DNA of 64,000 nucleotides. Source: SB11 sp037968475. Its GTDB lineage: Bacteria; Bacteroidota; Bacteroidia; UBA8524. Below, in pieces: positions 52,328 through 61,184 of this stretch (position 1 is the first letter of the stretch; each line of letters opens with the position of its first letter). Made by a program: the position numbers and the translations under genes. The notes beneath the pieces were generated by a model. The model was given only the letters and a program-made list of their open reading frames with translations. It was not told where the DNA came from and ran no database searches. The stretch lies in NCBI GenBank assembly GCA_037968475.1, contig JBBKVO010000017.1, forward strand, positions 124,001 to 188,000, read 5' to 3'.

Positions 52328-55156
52328 TTACTCTTCAGCCTTCGCTACAACCTTCAGTTTAGTCGCCAAATACTTAGCGGTATAGCTTTCTTCAACGTTT
52401 ATTAAATCTTCGGGGATGCCTTCAAACACAATGTGTCCGCCAGCATCCCCGCCTTCAGCACCTATATCAATAATCCAGTCGGCGCACTTAATCACGTCCA
52501 TATTGTGTTCAATAATCACAATGGTGTGGCCTTGTTCTATTAGGGCGTTAAAACTGCCCATTAGTTTGTTTATATCGTGAAAATGGAGCCCTGTGGTAGG
52601 TTCGTCAAAAATAAACAGTATGTGTTGGTCTTTACTGGCCTTGCCTAGGAAAGAAGCCAATTTGATACGTTGTGCCTCGCCACCGCTTAGGGTGCTGCTG
52701 CTTTGCCCTAGCGATACATAGCCCAAACCTACATCTTGCAAGGGTTTTAGTTTGTGGTGTATGCTTTTGGCATCGGCAAAAAAGTCCATTGCCTCGTCAA
52801 TAGTCATTCCCAAAACATCGGCAATGTTTTTGCCTTTGTATTGTACTTCAAGCACTTCATCTTTAAAACGTTTTCCGTGGCAGGTTTCGCAAGGCAAATG
52901 AAGGTCGGCCATAAACTGCATTTCTATGGTTGTTTCGCCTTCGCCTTGGCAGGTTTCGCATCTACCGCCTTCAACATTAAAACTAAAGAAACTGCTTTTG
53001 TAGGCGCGTGTTTTTGCCAATGGTTGTGTAGCAAATAACTCGCGGATGGTATCGTAGGCTTTTATATAGGTTACAGGGTTGCTTCGCGATGATTTACCAA
53101 TGGGGTTTTGGTCGACCATTTCTACTTGTGTGATTTTTTTATAATCTCCCTCCAAACGGTCGTGCTGACCTGTTTTGCCGCCTGTATAGCTGCCTATCCC
53201 TTTTTGCAGAGCGGGATATAATACTGTTTTTATGAGTGATGTTTTTCCGCTGCCGCTAACGCCTGTAACAGCGGTGATAACGTGCAATGGTATTTTTACA
53301 TCTACGTTTTTAAGGTTGTTTTCTCGTGCTCCTTTAATTTCTATATGGTCGCTCCATTTACGGCGACGTTCGGGTACGGGTATTTCTTGACGGCCTGAAA
53401 GGTATTTGCCCGTTAGGCTATTTTCATCGGCCAGCATGGCTTTAAAATCACCCTGAAATATCAAATCGCCACCTTCTCGGCCAGCATAAGGCCCTATATC
53501 TATCAATTCGTCGGCGGCTATCATCACATCTTCGTCATGCTCTACTATTACAACGGTATTACCCAAATCGCGCAGCGATTTAAGTACACGTATCAAATTT
53601 TCAGTATCACGACTGTGCAAACCAATACTGGGTTCATCTAAAATATACATGCTGCCTACCAAGCTGCTGCCCAATGATGTGGCTAGATTTATACGTTGCG
53701 ATTCGCCACCGCTAAGGGTGTTGCTTAGTCGGTTTAGGGTAAGGTAGCCCAAACCTACTTCGCGCATAAAGGTGAGGCGGTTGATGATTTCTTTTAGTAT
53801 ACGGTCGGCAATTTTAGTATCGTTGGGTGTCAGTTTTAGTGTGGTAAAATACTCGAGCGCACGACTTACCGACATTAATACAATATCTGATATTGAAAGA
53901 CGTTCTTCGGGTTTGGCTTCGTTTAGCAGCTTTACGTAGGTGGCATCTTTGCGCAGGCGTGTTCCTCGGCAATCGGGGCAGGTGGTTTTGCCTCTGTATT
54001 TGCTCAACATCACCCTGTATTGTATTTTATATATTTTTTCTTCGATGTATTTAAAGAATTGATTGATGCCCAAAACGTTTTTACCGCCTTGCCAAAGCAG
54101 GTCTTTCTCGGCCTCATTAAGGTCGTAATAGCTGCGGTGCATAGGGAAATCAAGGTGTATAGATTTTGCTATAAACTCGTTTTTCCACTCTTGCATGGTT
54201 TCGCCACGCCAAGGGGCTACTGCACCTTCGTACACGCTTAGGCTTTTATCAGGTATCACCAAATCTTCGTCAATGCCTATTACTAAACCAAAACCTTCGC
54301 AGGTTTTACAAGCCCCATAGGGGTTATTGAAACTGAAAAAGTTGGTGTTGGGTTGCTCAAATATCATCCCGTCGGCTTCAAACTTTGCCGAGAATTGCAG
54401 GGTATGTTCTTTCCCTTCGGGGTTGGTTACTTTTACAAAACACTCTTGGTCGCCCTCTAAAAAGGCAGTTTGTATACTATCTGCCGAGCGTGAAGGAAGT
54501 TCGTCGTCGGTTTTATCGGTAAGAATACGGTCTACCACCAAATAGCAATTTTCTATTTTTAGCTTTTTAAGGGTTTTGGTGTCCTCTAGCAGTTCTTCAA
54601 TTTTTTGTATTTCGTCGTTGGCTTGCATACGGGTAAAACCCTTTTGCAGCAATACTTTTAGTTCTTCGGCAAGTTTACGGCTGCTGTTTATGCGGCTAAG
54701 TATCAGTACGGTGCTTTCGTCTTCTAAACCTAAAATAAAATCTACTACATCGCCTACGCTGTGGCGTTTTACCAATTCGCCGCTAATGGGCGATATGGTT
54801 TTGCCTATTTTGGTAAATAGTAGTTTTAGGTAATCGTAAATTTCGGTACTGGTAGATACGGTACTGCGCGGATTACGTGTATTTACTTTTTGCTCGATAG
54901 CTATCGCGGGCGAAATACCTTTGATATAGTCAACCTCGGGCTTGTTCATCTTATCCATAAACTGCCTTGCGTACGACGATAGGCTTTCTACATATCTGCG
55001 TTGCCCTTCGGCATACAGGGTATCAAACACCAAGCTCGATTTTCCGCTACCACTCACACCAGTTACTACCGTCATACGGTTACGGGCTATCTCTACGTCT
55101 ATATTTTTAAGGTTATGCTCGCGCGCACCTTTTATTAAAATGTTATTTGCCGCCAT
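52328..55156 (-). CDS. uvrA: Excinuclease ABC subunit UvrA
   Basis: DNA damage recognition ATPase of nucleotide excision repair. At 942 residues it is of normal length with two ABC modules. Module 1 has Walker A GVSGSGKSS (33-41), the ISPAIAIEQK and RSTVST loop, a zinc module near CPDCRGTRLRKDATY, and an SGGESQRINLA signature with Walker B following in YILDEPSIGLHSRD. Module 2 has GVSGSGKTSLIKTVLYPAL, the zinc finger CETCQGEGETTIEMQFM-CETCHGKRF, and LSGGEAQRIKLASFLG with FIFDEPTTGLH. Its promoter region has a palindrome overlapping the -7 box (next entries). Confidence 0.98.
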   Translation of the reverse strand: MAANNILIKGAREHNLKNIDVEIARNRMTVVTGVSGSGKSSLVFDTLYAEGQRRYVESLSSYARQFMDKMNKPEVDYIKGISPAIAIEQKVNTRNPRSTVSTSTEIYDYLKLLFTKIGKTISPISGELVKRHSVGDVVDFILGLEDESTVLILSRINSSRKLAEELKVLLQKGFTRMQANDEIQKIEELLEDTKTLKKLKIENCYLVVDRILTDKTDDELPSRSADSIQTAFLEGDQECFVKVTNPEGKEHTLQFSAKFEADGMIFEQPNTNFFSFNNPYGACKTCEGFGLVIGIDEDLVIPDKSLSVYEGAVAPWRGETMQEWKNEFIAKSIHLDFPMHRSYYDLNEAEKDLLWQGGKNVLGINQFFKYIEEKIYKIQYRVMLSKYRGKTTCPDCRGTRLRKDATYVKLLNEAKPEERLSISDIVLMSVSRALEYFTTLKLTPNDTKIADRILKEIINRLTFMREVGLGYLTLNRLSNTLSGGESQRINLATSLGSSLVGSMYILDEPSIGLHSRDTENLIRVLKSLRDLGNTVVIVEHDEDVMIAADELIDIGPYAGREGGDLIFQGDFKAMLADENSLTGKYLSGRQEIPVPERRRKWSDHIEIKGARENNLKNVDVKIPLHVITAVTGVSGSGKTSLIKTVLYPALQKGIGSYTGGKTGQHDRLEGDYKKITQVEMVDQNPIGKSSRSNPVTYIKAYDTIRELFATQPLAKTRAYKSSFFSFNVEGGRCETCQGEGETTIEMQFMADLHLPCETCHGKRFKDEVLEVQYKGKNIADVLGMTIDEAMDFFADAKSIHHKLKPLQDVGLGYVSLGQSSSTLSGGEAQRIKLASFLGKASKDQHILFIFDEPTTGLHFHDINKLMGSFNALIEQGHTIVIIEHNMDVIKCADWIIDIGAEGGDAGGHIVFEGIPEDLINVEESYTAKYLATKLKVVAKAEE

Positions 55157-55164
55157 AAAAAAAG

Positions 55165-55194
55165 AAGGTGCAAAATTACAGCACTTTGCACCTT
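55165..55194. promoter_or_regulatory. Palindrome over the uvrA promoter (possible operator)
   Basis: AAGGTGCAAA (55165-55174) and TTTGCACCTT (55185-55194) form a perfect 10-bp inverted repeat spaced by 10 nt. One arm overlaps the uvrA -7 box on the minus strand. Confidence 0.5.
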
Positions 55195-55201
55195 ATACCA
55201 A
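55171..55201 (-). promoter_or_regulatory. Probable uvrA promoter
   Basis: On the minus strand TTGG (55201-55198) and TAATTTTG (55178-55171) are separated by 19 nt, a good match to the Bacteroidota consensus; the uvrA ATG at 55156 lies 15 nt downstream. Confidence 0.6.
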
Positions 55202-55241
55202 CATAGGGTTGGAATTAAATGTTTTGATTATTTGCTATCTT

Positions 55242-55892
55242 CTACTTCACATTGGTTCGGGCTAAAACAAGCTCAAAATGTGAGTCGTCTCTTGGGAATG
55301 CGTAAAAATAGCTATGTGTTATTTCGCCTTTAGTAGTATGGTATTGTGTATGGCTTTTCTTTATTCTAGTGGTTTTACCATTGGGACCCGGTTCAAAAAT
55401 TTTATTTGTGTGTTCAATAGTTCTAACTTTAAAAATACCTGCGGGTACGTTTACTGTGGTTTCATCGGGTAATAGGGTTGATATTGTTTCTAGCAAAGTA
55501 TCATTCCCATTTATAACAAATTTACTACCTATAACACCCGCCTCGGTGGGCAAAGGTTTGCCCAATTGGTCTACCAATACACCGTTTTCTTCTCTCCAAA
55601 ATGATGTGGATGGCATCATAAGCGATTGCACTACTTTTTTATAATAGGTTTTGCCGTTTATAAGGGTGTCTTTTTCAATAAATGTGCTATCGTAGTATTC
55701 TGTAACTGTGGTTGCACCTTGCGCATCGGTAAAGTAAGTTTCATATACCCAGTAGTTGCCCACTTTTAAAGCTGCATATTCGGGTACGGGTGTAGGTTCG
55801 GGAGTTGGAGCATCTTTATCCTTTTTGCACGATGGTGATAATAAAACAATGCAAAATAGGGCTGCAAAGGAAAACATTTGTTTAATATTCAT
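55242..55892 (-). CDS. Lipoprotein of unknown function
   Basis: A 216-residue lipoprotein: signal MNIKQMFSFAALFCIVLLSPSC with Cys22 as the lipidated residue, then a Lys/Asp and Pro/Thr-rich linker. The mature domain begins ALKVGNYWVYETYFTDAQG and has repeated beta-strands and Thr-Tyr-Tyr pairs, resembling unnamed beta-rich Bacteroidota lipoproteins that measure or bind small ligands. No sorting domain. It lies 85 nt upstream of uvrA, separated by the uvrA promoter palindrome. Function unknown. Confidence 0.78.
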   Translation of the reverse strand: MNIKQMFSFAALFCIVLLSPSCKKDKDAPTPEPTPVPEYAALKVGNYWVYETYFTDAQGATTVTEYYDSTFIEKDTLINGKTYYKKVVQSLMMPSTSFWREENGVLVDQLGKPLPTEAGVIGSKFVINGNDTLLETISTLLPDETTVNVPAGIFKVRTIEHTNKIFEPGPNGKTTRIKKSHTQYHTTKGEITHSYFYAFPRDDSHFELVLARTNVK

Positions 55893-56100
55893 ATAGATAG
55901 TCTTTGGTTAGTTTCAGTTTGGTAAACGCCGTTTAAATTATTTTAGTATCTCTTTTATCGAATAGAGATTGTTTCACTTTTCATTTAACAGTTATTATTT
56001 ATTTTTTTGATGTGTGATGTCGGATGTCAGGGGGATAGCCGCACCGATTGTTGGTTTTACTCACCCCAATTATCTGCGATAACAGAAATTACGCAGCTGT

Positions 56101-56936
56101 GCCCTCTTTCACAAAAAAGAGAGGGGGAGTGTTGGGAAGTTGGATGGTTTTGTATTTTTTGAGGTGAGTAAATTACTTTTTCATCGGGTTGAAACTTGTC
56201 GCTGTATTATTGTCCGCAGGCGGGCACAGCGACTTAATTCATTTGTGGAGCTAATTATATAAAAGTATTCATACAAGCCTATAATCTAGCTTACCAACTT
56301 TGCGTCTTCAACACTTTGCGTGAAAAAAATCATCGGGTTAACTCACCCCTGATTTATTCTTTGGTCGAATTGACTGTATGCGCCCCTCTCATACAAAAAA
56401 GAGAGGGGGAGTGTTGGGAAGTTGGATGGTTTTGTATTTTTTGAGGTGAGTAAATTACTTTTTCATCGGGTTGAAACCTGTCGCTGTGTTATTGTCCGCA
56501 GGCGGGCACAGCGACTTAATTTCTTTTAGAGCTAATTATATAAAAGTATTCATACAAGCCTATAATCTAGCTTACCAGCTTTGCGCCTTCAACACTTTGC
56601 GTGAAAAAAAATCATCGGTTTAACTCACCCCTGATTTATTCTTTGGTCGAATTGACTGTATGCGCCCCTCTCTTACAAAAAAGAGAGGGGGAGTGTTGGG
56701 AAGTCGGATGGTTTTGTGTTTTTGGGGTGAGTAAATTACTTTTTCATCGGGTTTTAACTTGTCGCTGTATTATTGTCCGCAGGCGGGCACAGCGACTTAA
56801 TTTCTTTTAGAGCTAATTATATAAAAGTATTCATACGAGCCTATAATCTAGCTTACCAACTTTGCGTCTTCAACTCTTTGCGTGAAATAAATCATCGGTT
56901 TAACTCACCCCTAATTCATTCTTTGGTCGATTAGCT
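56101..56936. repeat. Tandem array of three 282-bp units (between divergent genes)
   Basis: Units start at about 56101, 56382 and 56664 (GCCC-C-TCTC...ACAAAAAAGAGAGGGGGAGT). Each carries TTTTTCATCGGGTT, a GTCGCTGT-x-TTATTGTCCGCAGGCGGGC-ACAGCGAC hairpin region, AGCTAATTATATAAAAGTATT, then CAACACTTTGCGTGA and ACTCACCCCTGA. The array fills most of a 1.1-kb gap whose only other clear signal is the -7-like TATATTTG (56941-56948) of the aminotransferase gene. The 55893-56100 part shows nothing else. Confidence 0.85.
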
Positions 56937-56978
56937 TGTCTATATTTGCCTAACTACTGACCGTAGACAATAGACTAT

Positions 56979-57788
56979 ATGTACCTATACAACGGAAATA
57001 CTGTGCCTGATTTGAGTATCGAAACGAGCAACCGTGCTTTTAAATACGGTGATGCTTTTTTTGAAACTATGCTATACCACAAGGGGCAAATACCTTTGCT
57101 GCAACTACATATTGAACGGGCAATGAGAACATTTGGGTTGTTAAAAATGCAGTCGCCCGAAGGCTTTGGCACTAAAGATTTTGAGCGTTTATTATTATCT
57201 TTTTTACTGAAAGAAAAACACCCTACGGCCAAAGTACGCATTAGTTTTTGGCGCAATGGGAAAGGGGCATATCTGCCTACGGAAAACACTACATCATTTA
57301 TTGTTGAGGCTACACCCATAACCGCCCAGCCGTTTGAACTGAATAATAATGGTTTGGTGTTGGATATATACCGCGATACCTTCAAAAACACTGATTTTTT
57401 GGCTAATCTTAAAACAGTAGGTTGCCTCACTTATACACTGGCGAGCTTGTGGGTGCAAGAGCAAGGTATTGATGATGCTATATTGCTAAACCACTACGGC
57501 CGTGTGGCCGAGTGTACCAGCAGTACTATTTTTATTATTAAAGGGGATGAAATTATAACTCCACCCCTTAGCGAAGGCTGCTTGGATGGGGTGATGCGCC
57601 GCCATTTGCTAAACACCTTGCCGCAAAAAGGGTATACGATTACTGAAAGCCCCATAGAAACCAGCCAACTAAACACTGCCGATGAAGTTTTTACCTCTAA
57701 CGCTTTGGGTATTAAATGGGTGGAAAAGATAAAGGGTGTAGATAAAATATTTACTAATACTAAAACGCTTAAAATGGCGCTGCTGTAA
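56979..57788 (+). CDS. Class IV aminotransferase (PabC/branched-chain aminotransferase-like)
   Basis: A 269-residue pyridoxal-phosphate fold IV enzyme. The N-terminus (YNGNTVPDLSIETSNRAFKYGDAFFETM) matches family members such as 4-amino-4-deoxychorismate lyase and branched-chain aminotransferases; the PLP lysine is Lys145 in ANLKTVGCLTYTLAS, and GIDDAILLNHYGRVAECTSSTIF supplies the conserved Glu and phosphate loop. At 269 residues it is closer to PabC (folate synthesis) than to branched-chain aminotransferase, but the substrate is not settled. A TATATTTG -7-like box ends at 56948, 30 nt before the ATG. Downstream lies the GTAACA array. Confidence 0.88.
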   Translation: MYLYNGNTVPDLSIETSNRAFKYGDAFFETMLYHKGQIPLLQLHIERAMRTFGLLKMQSPEGFGTKDFERLLLSFLLKEKHPTAKVRISFWRNGKGAYLPTENTTSFIVEATPITAQPFELNNNGLVLDIYRDTFKNTDFLANLKTVGCLTYTLASLWVQEQGIDDAILLNHYGRVAECTSSTIFIIKGDEIITPPLSEGCLDGVMRRHLLNTLPQKGYTITESPIETSQLNTADEVFTSNALGIKWVEKIKGVDKIFTNTKTLKMALL

Positions 57789-57835
57789 CACCTGAAACGT
57801 TACACTTGTTACAAAAATTGAATAACACATCAAAA

Positions 57836-57957
57836 GTTTGTTCTCTTAAGCGTCCACGCTTAAGGTTTCATACACACAAGCGTAATCGCTTGTATTTAGT
57901 AGCGAAACGCTACAATATGCAATCTTCAAGCGCGGACGCTTGAAGGAACTTTGGTGC
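57836..57957 (-). repeat. 122-bp four-hairpin element, copy 2
   Basis: Reverse complement of 51328-51449 with four differences by my alignment. Three changes are in loops or linkers or extend a stem; none breaks a hairpin stem. It sits inside the GTAAC-rich zone: GTAAC and GTTAC motifs occur both before it (57785-57812) and after it (from 58066), as if inserted there. Confidence 0.8.
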
Positions 57958-57963
57958 GGGGCT

Positions 57964-58041
57964 GTCGTCCTGAACTCGTTTCAGCATCTCGTTGCCCAAT
58001 TCATGTGTATTACAGAGCGAGACCCTGAACTAAATTAAGGG
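57964..58041 (+). repeat. T element, copy 2
   Basis: GTCGTCCTGAACTCGTTTCAG followed by CATCTCGTTGCCCAATTCAT; inverted relative to 51131-51208. It directly follows the 122-bp element, while copy 1 precedes its 122-bp partner, so the pair is not a single moved block. Confidence 0.6.
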
Positions 58042-58065
58042 TGATGGGGTAATTATTATATCTAA

Positions 58066-58810
58066 GTGTAACAAACTGTAACAGGTGTAACACTTTGCTG
58101 TTACGTTACACTTGTTATACTTAAAGTATTACTTTATATATAATTCACATAAAATCAGTTGTTTATGTTTAAATGTATGGTTTTTATTTACGTTTAGGTT
58201 GAAGGGGGTAACAGGGGTAACAGGGGTAACACTTTTAGGGTGTTACGTTACACCTGTTACTCCTATACTTGAACATTATATATTATTTATATAAACTATT
58301 GATAATAAGAATGTTAATAGTTTAAGATATACCGTGTAACATAACGTAACACTATAAGATGTTACACCCTGTTACACTAATGGCTATGCTATTTGTCTAT
58401 TGCATTGATTAGTAATGATATATGTTATTGCAGTAACAGGGGTAACAGTCTGTTATGGGTGTTACCCCTGTTACACCTAAGCTAGAACTTTATATGTTAT
58501 TTGTATAAAGCATTGATAATAAGTATATTAGCACTTTTAAATATGCCGTGTAACATAACGTAACACTGTGGAACGTTACACTGTGTTACACTAATGGCTA
58601 TGCTATTTATCTATTGCATTGATTAGTAATGATATATGGTATTGCAGTAACAGGGGTAACAGTCTGTTACGGGTGTTACACCTGTTACACCTAAGCTAGA
58701 ACTTTATATGTTATTTGTATAAAGCATTGATAATAAGTATATTAACACTTTTAAATATGCCGTGTAACATAACGTAACACTGTGAGATGTTACACCTTGT
58801 TACACCCAAC
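58066..58810. repeat. GTAAC/GTTAC half-site array with 214-bp tandem units
   Basis: A 214-bp unit occurs about 2.5 times (landmark positions near 58267, 58481 and 58695). Each unit carries a cluster GTAACAGGGGTAAC ... GTTAC-x-CCTGTTAC and a second cluster GTGTAACATAACGTAAC ... GTTACAC, joined by AT-rich spacers; the leading part has three 9-bp direct repeats of GTAACAGGG (58208-58234). From 57785 to 58806 I count about 35 half-sites, nearly always in inverted pairs. The zone lies between two convergent genes and holds no gene I can support. Confidence 0.8.
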
Positions 58811-58864
58811 TTTACAGGCTTAGCACCTATTATCAATAAGAAAACTTTTTTTAAGAAGTAACCA

Positions 58865-59593
58865 CTAAAAAACAGAGGCTTTTACAAACTCTTGCAAGGC
58901 ATCACTATCGGCAGTTGTAATACCGTCTTTTCCGCCATCCCAAGCCTTTTTGCCTTGATATATATATATAATATGGTCGCCAATATCAAATACCGTTTTC
59001 ATATCGTGGGTATTAATAACAGTAGTCATATCGTATTCCTCAGTAATTTCTAAAATTAAACTGTCAATCACACGGCTGGTTATAGGGTCTAGTCCGCTAT
59101 TGGGTTCATCACAAAAAAGGTATTTTGGGTTCATAGCTATAGCACGGGCAATACCTACACGTTTTTTCATCCCTCCGCTAATTTCTGATGGTAGTAGCTT
59201 GTTAACATTTTGCATGTTTACCCTATTAAGGCAAAAGTTTATCCTATCGTGCTTTTCCTCTTTGCTCATCTCGGTAAACATATTAAGAGGGAACATAATG
59301 TTTTGTTCTACAGTTAGCGAATCAAATAAAGCCCCTCCCTGAAAAAGCATACCTATTTCACGACGAATTAATTTTTTATCCTCGTAGCTAATAGTGGTAA
59401 AGTCTTTTCCTTCATACAAAACCTCGCCACTGTCGGGTTGCATTAGCCCTACCATACATTTCATCAACACGCTTTTGCCGCTACCGCTTGCTCCTATAAT
59501 AAGGTTAGGGCGGCCTTTTTTAAATGTAACAGATACATCTTGCAGCACGTGCTTATCGCCAAAACTTTTATTTATTTGTTTTAGTTCTATCAT
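58865..59593 (-). CDS. mlaF: ABC transporter ATP-binding protein, MlaF-like
   Basis: ATPase of an Mla-type phospholipid transporter of the cell envelope. The 242-residue protein has Walker A GASGSGKS (34-41), Q-loop MLFQGGALFDSLTV, signature EISGGMKKRVGIARA (about 138-152), Walker B LFCDEPNSGLDPITS and the H-loop TVINTHD. GGALFDSL and SGGMKKR distinguish the MlaF group. It follows mlaE by 3 nt. The substrate-binding MlaD gene that often follows is not here; the GTAAC array is. Confidence 0.92.
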   Translation of the reverse strand: MIELKQINKSFGDKHVLQDVSVTFKKGRPNLIIGASGSGKSVLMKCMVGLMQPDSGEVLYEGKDFTTISYEDKKLIRREIGMLFQGGALFDSLTVEQNIMFPLNMFTEMSKEEKHDRINFCLNRVNMQNVNKLLPSEISGGMKKRVGIARAIAMNPKYLFCDEPNSGLDPITSRVIDSLILEITEEYDMTTVINTHDMKTVFDIGDHIIYIYQGKKAWDGGKDGITTADSDALQEFVKASVF

Positions 59594-59596
59594 TAT

Positions 59597-60334
59597 TTAT
59601 AAAAGCAGTTGTGCCAACAAATAATCGGCAAATAAAACCATAACACTACTGTATACCACTGCACGGGTGCTTGATGTACCTACCTCTAGCGCGCCGCCTG
59701 TGGTATAATATCCTTGGTAGCACGATATACTGGTGATGATAAAGGCATACACTACCGATTTGATAAGCGAGAAAGTAACGGTGAAACCGCGAAAGCTTGA
59801 GCGAGCTCCACGAATAAAGGCTTCGCTAGGCAAAATTTCAGCAAGGTCGCCTATCATCATACCACCCCATATTGATAAGCCCATAGCCAACATAATAAGT
59901 AGGGGGAATACAAACAAAGCCGCCGTAATTTTTGGTAAAGCTAAAAAACCCGATGAGTTAATACCCATTACCTCTAAGGCATCAATTTGTTCTGATACCT
60001 TCATAGTACCAATTTCTGATGCTATGCTTGAGCCCACACGACCTGAAAGTACTAAACAGGTAATGGTAGGTGCAAACTCTAATATGGTACTATCGCTAAC
60101 AATAGAGCCTATTATAGAACTGGGCACTAAGCCCGTAACTAATTGGTAGGCAATTTGCAAAGTGGTAACCCCGCCAATAAATAGCGAAATAATGGCAACA
60201 ATGGGTAGCGAACCTATGCCTATAGATACCATCTCCATCATAGTGCGCTGGTAGTATATGGCAAACCTTTCTGGGCGGGTAAACATACTTTTAAGAAAAA
60301 GTAAGTATCGGCCGAAATGGTAAAAAATATTCAT
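59597..60334 (-). CDS. mlaE: ABC transporter permease, MlaE-like
   Basis: Membrane subunit of the Mla-type lipid transporter. The 245-residue protein has about five to six helices and the MlaE motifs: an N-terminal amphipathic stretch, GIGSLPIVAIISLFIGGVTTLQIAYQL (about 38-64), LVLSGRVGSSIASEIGTMKVSEQIDALEVMGI (about 94-125) and PKITAALFVFPLL. It precedes mlaF by 3 nt, in the usual E-F order. Upstream, a TATCTTTA near-match to the -7 box lies just ahead of the start. Confidence 0.92.
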   Translation of the reverse strand: MNIFYHFGRYLLFLKSMFTRPERFAIYYQRTMMEMVSIGIGSLPIVAIISLFIGGVTTLQIAYQLVTGLVPSSIIGSIVSDSTILEFAPTITCLVLSGRVGSSIASEIGTMKVSEQIDALEVMGINSSGFLALPKITAALFVFPLLIMLAMGLSIWGGMMIGDLAEILPSEAFIRGARSSFRGFTVTFSLIKSVVYAFIITSISCYQGYYTTGGALEVGTSSTRAVVYSSVMVLFADYLLAQLLL

Positions 60335-60434
60335 GTATTAAATAAGGCGGTAAAGATAAATGTTTTGCAATGGTATTGCATACTTGCTTTGGCTCAATTG
60401 CACTATTTTGACTACTAAACGTTACTTTTATGGC

Positions 60435-61139
60435 ATGAAAACAGTAGTTGTAACAGGTGCATCAAAAGGAATAGGGGCGGCAGTGGCTGAAAAATTTGCT
60501 TCAGAAGGCTTTGCACTAGCCCTGTGTGCACGGAATAAAGAAGATTTAGAAAAGTTTGCGCACTATCTGGCTCAACAATATAATGTAGAGGTATTGGCTG
60601 TGCCTTGTGATGTGGCAAAAAAAGAGGATTTAGAAAAATTTGCACAAGCCATTAAAAACAAGTGGCAAAATATAGATGTGCTGGTAAACAATGCAGGTAT
60701 ATATATACCGGGTAAACTTAGTGAAGAAGAAGAAGGTGTTTTTGAGAAACAAATAGCTATTAACATAGCAGCACCTTATCATTTCACTCGTATGGTATTG
60801 CCTTTGGTTGAGAAAAAAGCACACAGCCATATATTTAATATATGCTCAACAGCCAGTATTACACCTTATATAAACGGAGGTTCGTATTGCATTAGTAAAT
60901 ATGCTGTTTATGGTATGACGAAGGTGCTGCGTGAGGAAATGAAAACCAAGCATATAAAAGTTACTGCTGTATTACCGGGGGCTACTTTTACTTCATCGTG
61001 GGAAGGCACTGATTTGCCCAACGAGCGTTTTATATCTGCCAAAGATGTAGCCGATGCTATTTGGGGAGCTTACAATACTTCGCCATCAACCGTTATCGAA
61101 GATTTACTTATTCGCCCCCAACTGGGTGATATAGTATAG
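60435..61139 (+). CDS. SDR family oxidoreductase
   Basis: 234 residues from ATG at 60435; the longer frame to 60360 adds 25 residues without family similarity. The classical SDR features are TGASKGIG (7-14), NNAG (about 87-90), the catalytic Ser in ICSTAS, and Tyr-Lys in YCISKYAVYG, followed by PGA. It resembles 3-ketoacyl-ACP/CoA reductase-type or sepiapterin-type SDRs; the substrate is unknown. It diverges from mlaE, with the two starts about 100 nt apart. Confidence 0.9.
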   Translation: MKTVVVTGASKGIGAAVAEKFASEGFALALCARNKEDLEKFAHYLAQQYNVEVLAVPCDVAKKEDLEKFAQAIKNKWQNIDVLVNNAGIYIPGKLSEEEEGVFEKQIAINIAAPYHFTRMVLPLVEKKAHSHIFNICSTASITPYINGGSYCISKYAVYGMTKVLREEMKTKHIKVTAVLPGATFTSSWEGTDLPNERFISAKDVADAIWGAYNTSPSTVIEDLLIRPQLGDIV

Positions 61140-61184
61140 GCAAACGTTGGTTTTGTTTTTTCTGTCTAAATAAGAAAAACTCCT

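Noticed and set aside
56601..56810. 69-residue reading frame in the 282-bp array
   Set aside because: It is made of repeat sequence read through and is not conserved in the other units as an open frame.
56101..56936. CRISPR array
   Set aside because: Repeat units are about 282 bp, tandem and contiguous, with no 20-50 nt repeats alternating with unique spacers, and no cas genes are present.
58112..58294. 60-residue reading frame within the half-site array
   Set aside because: Its translation is just the repeated GTAAC motif (GVTGVTGVT); it has no family similarity and lies in the tandem array.
57785..58806. Retron or plasmid origin of replication
   Set aside because: No reverse transcriptase, Rep protein or DnaA-box cluster lies nearby; half-sites are inverted pairs rather than direct iterons except for one 27-bp stretch.
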